Origin: CAYSUS01 sp964434165
GTDB lineage: Bacteria; Planctomycetota; Planctomycetia; Pirellulales; Thermoguttaceae
Length of the DNA stretch: 27,089 nucleotides
Assembly: GCA_964434165.1 (NCBI GenBank)
Contig: CAYSUS010000099.1
Location: 1-27,089, forward strand
Direction: 5' to 3'
Shown: in pieces, positions 24,185-27,089 of the stretch
Layout: each line of letters starts with the position of its first letter
Position numbering within the stretch: position 1 is the first letter of the stretch
Translations under genes and position numbers: made by a program
Notes under the pieces: generated by a model
The model's database searches: none
What the model was told of the DNA's origin: nothing
Seen by the model: the letters and a program-made list of their open reading frames with translations, nothing else

Positions 24185-24217
24185 AGACTTCCGAAGTCTC
24201 GCAGACTTCGGAAGTCT
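24185..24217. terminator. Perfect 15-bp inverted repeat after aspS
   Basis: AGACTTCCGAAGTCT (24185-24199) and AGACTTCGGAAGTCT (24203-24217) are perfect inverted copies with a 3-base loop (CGC). Each arm is itself nearly palindromic. It starts seven bases after the aspS stop (minus strand) and the minus-strand exit is TTCTGG, so it may act as a terminator or as a mobile/dispersed repeat unit; the T-tract is weak. Confidence 0.6.
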
Positions 24218-24223
24218 GGGGGC

Positions 24224-25990
24224 TCACTGCTTGAGCTGGATGCCCAGCTCGCGGAGTTGGCGGGCATCGACCTCGCCCGGAGCCCCGGTCATCAGGTCGG
24301 TCGCCCGCTGCGTCTTGGGGAAGGCGATCACCTCGCGGATGTTGTCCACCCCGCCAAAGAGCATCACCAGCCGGTCGATCCCCAGCGCAATCCCGCCGTG
24401 CGGCGGGGCCCCGCACTGGAGTGCATCGAGCAGGAACCCGAAACGGTGCCCAGCGGACTCGGGGTCAATGCCCAACAGGTCGAAGACCTGCTGCTGTAGC
24501 GCCTGGTCGTGGATTCGGACCGTGCCCCCGCCCGCCTCATAGCCGTTGATCACCAGGTCGTAGGCCTGGGCCCGGCAGCGGGCGGGGTCCGTGGCCAGCA
24601 GGTCCAGGTCCTGCGTGCGCGGCGCGGTGAACGGGTGGTGCATGGCGACCCAGCCGCCGTCCTCCTGGTCCAGGGCGAACATGGGGAACTCCACGACCCA
24701 GGAGAAGTGCATGGCCCGTGGGTCGTAGAGCTTCAGCTCCGCGCCGAGGCGGCGGCGCAGCCCGTACAGGGCCTTGCACGTCACCTCGAAGCGGTCGGCC
24801 ACGATCAACAGCAAGTCGCCCGGCCCGGCGTCGAGCGTCTGGCCGATTCGCTCAAGCAGCGTCTCGCTGAAGTTCTTGGCGATGGGCGAGGCCAGCTTGC
24901 CGCCTTCCTCGACCTTGAACCACGCCAGGCCCTTGGCCCCGAAGTCCTCGACCACGAATCGTGTCAACTCGTCGATGCCCTTGCGCGAGTAGCGGTCGGC
25001 CGCGCCCTTGGCGTTGATGCCCCGCACGCGCCCGCCCGAGTCGGCCGTCTCGCGGAACACGCGGAACTCGCACTCCCGGGCGATCCGGGTCAGGTCGAAC
25101 AGCTCCATGCCGAAGCGGAGGTCCGGGGCGTCGTGGCCGAATCGCTCCATGGCCTCGTCGTAGGTCATACGCGGAAGCGGCAGCTCCAGCTCCAGCCCAA
25201 GAATCTCGCGGGCCATGCGGGCCATCAGCCCGTCGATCACCCCGATCACGTCCTCGGCCGTGACGAACGCCATTTCGAGGTCGAGCTGCGTGAACTCGGG
25301 CTGGCGGTCGGCCCGGAGGTCTTCGTCGCGGAAGCACCGGGCGACCTGCACGTAGCGGTCGTAGCCGGCGATCATGAGGATTTGCTTGTAGAGCTGGGGC
25401 GACTGGGGCAGGGCGTAGAACGTGCCGTTCTGGATGCGGCTGGGGACGAGGTAGTCGCGGGCGCCCTCGGGGGTGCTGCGGCCCAGCACGGGCGTCTCCA
25501 CGTCGATGAAGCCCAGCTCGTCGCAGTAGTCGCGCATGATCTTGACCATCCGATGGCGGAGGATCAGAGCCCGCTGCATGGACGGGCGGCGCAGGTCGAT
25601 GTAGCGGTGCTTCAGGCGCAGGTCCTCGCCGGGCAGCTCCTTGCCCGTCGGCTGGAAGGGCGGGTTGACGCTTCTGTTGAGCACCTCGAGGCGCTCGGTG
25701 CGAAGCTCGATCTGACCAGTCGGCAGGTCGGGGTTCACCGTGCCCTCGGGGCGCATGGCGACCTTGCCCGTGGCGGCGATGACGAACTCGGAGCGGAGCG
25801 AGCGGGCGGTCTTGAGGACCTCGTCGCCCGACTCGGGCGCAAATACGACCTGGGTCTTGCCGTAGCGGTCGCGGAGATCGACGAACAGGACGCCCTTGTG
25901 GTCGCGGTAGGTATCGACCCATCCACAGAGGGTGACGTTTTGGCCGACATGCTCGGCCCGCAGCTCGCCGCAGGTATGGGAGCGGAGCAA
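24224..25990 (-). CDS. aspS: Aspartyl-tRNA synthetase
   Basis: Class II synthetase charging tRNA-Asp, 588 residues (E. coli AspS 590), bacterial type. The N-terminal OB-fold anticodon-binding domain begins LLRSHTCGELRAEHVGQNVT. The catalytic domain has motif 1 (FIDVETPVLGRSTPEGARDY), motif 2 (ARCFRDEDLRADRQPEFTQL) and motif 3 (GGIALGIDRLVMLFGG), with the bacterial GAD insertion domain between 2 and 3. TTG at 25990 is chosen because AGGGGA lies 7 bases upstream and the N-terminus then fits the family; a GTG at 26020 would add ten residues that do not align. Whether it also charges tRNA-Asn cannot be read from the window. A promoter is proposed at 26072-26100. Confidence 0.97.
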   Translation of the reverse strand: MLRSHTCGELRAEHVGQNVTLCGWVDTYRDHKGVLFVDLRDRYGKTQVVFAPESGDEVLKTARSLRSEFVIAATGKVAMRPEGTVNPDLPTGQIELRTERLEVLNRSVNPPFQPTGKELPGEDLRLKHRYIDLRRPSMQRALILRHRMVKIMRDYCDELGFIDVETPVLGRSTPEGARDYLVPSRIQNGTFYALPQSPQLYKQILMIAGYDRYVQVARCFRDEDLRADRQPEFTQLDLEMAFVTAEDVIGVIDGLMARMAREILGLELELPLPRMTYDEAMERFGHDAPDLRFGMELFDLTRIARECEFRVFRETADSGGRVRGINAKGAADRYSRKGIDELTRFVVEDFGAKGLAWFKVEEGGKLASPIAKNFSETLLERIGQTLDAGPGDLLLIVADRFEVTCKALYGLRRRLGAELKLYDPRAMHFSWVVEFPMFALDQEDGGWVAMHHPFTAPRTQDLDLLATDPARCRAQAYDLVINGYEAGGGTVRIHDQALQQQVFDLLGIDPESAGHRFGFLLDALQCGAPPHGGIALGIDRLVMLFGGVDNIREVIAFPKTQRATDLMTGAPGEVDARQLRELGIQLKQ

Positions 25991-26071
25991 GGGACTATCC
26001 CCTCTTAGGTGGCACTGCACGGGTAGCTCGTCCGCCCAGGCAACCCCGCCCAGCGGACCACGAAGCCCGAT

Positions 26072-26100
26072 ATTCTAGTCGGAGGGTCGCCGGGCGCGAA
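26072..26100 (-). promoter_or_regulatory. Putative promoter for aspS
   Basis: On the minus strand TTCGCG (26095-26100, weak) and TAGAAT (26072-26077, one mismatch) are separated by 17 bases, about 75 bases before the TTG start. Confidence 0.4.
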
Positions 26101-26253
26101 GGTTCAGCTGTTCGTGGCAGACTGTTGGCGTCCAAACCACGCATGGCGTCTGGGGGGTGAGGTGGATTCCCAAGTGGGCTGTGGGTCATGAGAATGCCGA
26201 TCGCCGTGGGTGGTGTGGTCTGGGATCCTGGCTCACCGCGGCAGATGTCCGGA

Positions 26254-27030
26254 ATGGCAGATTGGTCCTGGAAGCAGGCTGTCTCCGAGTGCGTTCTCGG
26301 AATCGTCAACCGGAAGGGCCGGCTCGCATTCACGTTGGACGAAGTCTACGAATACGTGCCCCGGCTATCGGAGGCGTTTCCTCGAAACCACCATGTGCAA
26401 AACAAGATCCGGCAAGTCCTTCAGCGGCTGCGAGACCATGAGGGCTTGGTACGCTTCGTGGATAGGTCGCACTACACTTTTGATCCGGAGTACGAGGAGT
26501 TGCACGTGGAGTCGCCGCCTGCTGACACGGAGTTCTTGGCGTTGCCGGCCGAAAGACGCGTAATCCGCAAGGTGCGACTGCGCAACACACTGCTTTCAGC
26601 GGAGATCAAGCGACGCTACGGTAGTGTTTGCCAAGTCTGTCAGCAGCCACTCGTCATCTCGAAGGTCGAATTCTACGCGGAAGCTCATCCCCTTCAGCCC
26701 CTGGGCGAACCTCACTCGGGTCCCGACACCGCAGGCAATATCATCGTGCTGTGCCGGAACCATCATGCCCTTTTCGATCGGGTTGCGATTGAAGCGATTC
26801 AGGAGTACGTGCCACGACCGCAAGGGGCCTACCATTGGGCCGATGAGGCGACTTGGCTTGCCACGCCCGCCGGATCGGCCTCACCCTCCACCCCCACCAA
26901 CCGGCACTCGCTCAAGCTCCGGAACCACGTGCCTTGTCGCTTGGCGAACTGCCGGGTGTGGGTTTGGGCGAGGGCGATGGTCTCGGCCAGGGTGTATCGG
27001 CCCTGGAGGTGCTCGATCGTTTCGCGGTAG
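26254..27030 (+). CDS. HNH endonuclease-domain protein
   Basis: A 258-residue protein from ATG at 26254 (MADWSWKQAVSECVLG); ATG codons at 26188 and 26245 are in-frame alternatives. Residues 1-80 form a helical, winged-helix-like region (LDEVYEYVPRLSEAF, HVQNKIRQVLQRLRDHEGLV). The HNH core is at about 125-195: zinc/structural Cys in GSVCQVCQQPL, the catalytic-type His in EAHPLQPLGEP and NIIVLCRNHHALFDR. This architecture is typical of restriction-like HNH nucleases. Codon third positions contain more A and T than in the neighbours, suggesting acquisition by transfer. After about residue 200 the frame runs antisense to the 3' end of miaA for 202 bases and becomes Arg/Ser/Pro-rich, so the true C-terminus may have been displaced. 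No methylase or partner gene is nearby. Confidence 0.8.
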   Translation: MADWSWKQAVSECVLGIVNRKGRLAFTLDEVYEYVPRLSEAFPRNHHVQNKIRQVLQRLRDHEGLVRFVDRSHYTFDPEYEELHVESPPADTEFLALPAERRVIRKVRLRNTLLSAEIKRRYGSVCQVCQQPLVISKVEFYAEAHPLQPLGEPHSGPDTAGNIIVLCRNHHALFDRVAIEAIQEYVPRPQGAYHWADEATWLATPAGSASPSTPTNRHSLKLRNHVPCRLANCRVWVWARAMVSARVYRPWRCSIVSR

Positions 27031-27089
27031 CCGGGGGCCTGGCGGGCGGTCTTGCTCAAGGCGGGGGCGGCTGGGCGGGCGAGCAGCGC
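26829..27089 (-). CDS. miaA: tRNA dimethylallyltransferase, C-terminal part (partial)
   Basis: The last 86 residues of a gene that continues beyond the right edge. The C-terminal MiaA signature is readable: TARQAPGYRETIEHLQG, then a helix (LAETIALAQTHTRQFAKRQG) and TWFRSLSECRLVG. MiaA adds a dimethylallyl group to A37 of tRNAs that read codons starting with U. The family consensus around here is TRQ(Y/L)AKRQ-TWFR, matched closely. The stop is TAG at 26829-26831. The tail after TWFR overlaps, in antisense, the 3' end of the HNH gene frame. Confidence 0.85.
   Translation of the reverse strand, partial: ALLARPAAPALSKTARQAPGYRETIEHLQGRYTLAETIALAQTHTRQFAKRQGTWFRSLSECRLVGVEGEADPAGVASQVASSAQW

Noticed and set aside
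1..27089. tRNA, rRNA, CRISPR, transposase, integrase or phage structural genes.
   Set aside because: Looked for on both strands by motif and product; none recognised. A covariance search could still find a degenerate tRNA.

Overview
The window is high-GC bacterial DNA that looks like a member of the Planctomycetota. The evidence is a pseudopilin-type protein with the DUF1559 layout typical of that phylum (22180-23247), zinc-ribbon proteins with a short CPNGH/CPxC module (16445-17167 and 17431-18114), Met/Pro/Gly-rich secretion-system proteins, and scattered single genes on both strands. The species cannot be named from the sequence alone.

Layout. 1-8507 (+): the end of a Pro/Ala-rich protein, two single-pass membrane proteins with low-complexity segments, and a 1342-residue secretin with an N-terminal repeat array. 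This reads as part of a type II secretion / type IV pilus-like apparatus. 8699-9124 (+): a small DUF423 membrane protein, convergent with an ECF sigma factor (9247-9822, -). Upstream of the sigma gene are a possible 100-residue basic protein and about 1.2 kb in which I find no convincing gene. 11459-13729 (-): uronate isomerase (uxaC) followed by an AAA/ABC-like ATPase. 13850-14608 (-): an unrecognised protein preceded by a promoter, three hairpins and an intrinsic terminator, which together look like a small RNA or an attenuating leader. 14950-16416 (+): an inositol-monophosphatase-family enzyme and a tandem ACT-domain protein. 16445-18114: two divergent zinc-ribbon proteins, the second coupled to a SAMHD1-like HD phosphohydrolase (18117-19454). 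19526-25990 (-): a GH127 (DUF1680) glycosidase, a TerB-like protein, a DUF1559 pseudopilin-like protein, a thioredoxin-fold lipoprotein lacking the catalytic cysteines, and aspartyl-tRNA synthetase. 26254-27089: an HNH nuclease of different composition whose frame runs antisense into the 3' end of miaA.

Working together. The secretion genes form one block, and the DUF1559 protein carries a pseudopilin-type signal that such a system could process. UxaC and the GH127 enzyme fit plant or algal polysaccharide breakdown. AspS and MiaA are translation housekeeping genes. Several promoters close to TTGACN-(16-18)-TATNNT are readable, so sigma-70-like regulation can be followed in places. No tRNA, rRNA, CRISPR array, transposase or phage module was found. 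The strongest candidate for something undescribed is the structured minus-strand RNA at 14631-14771. The secretin with its extended repeat region and partner proteins is the second.
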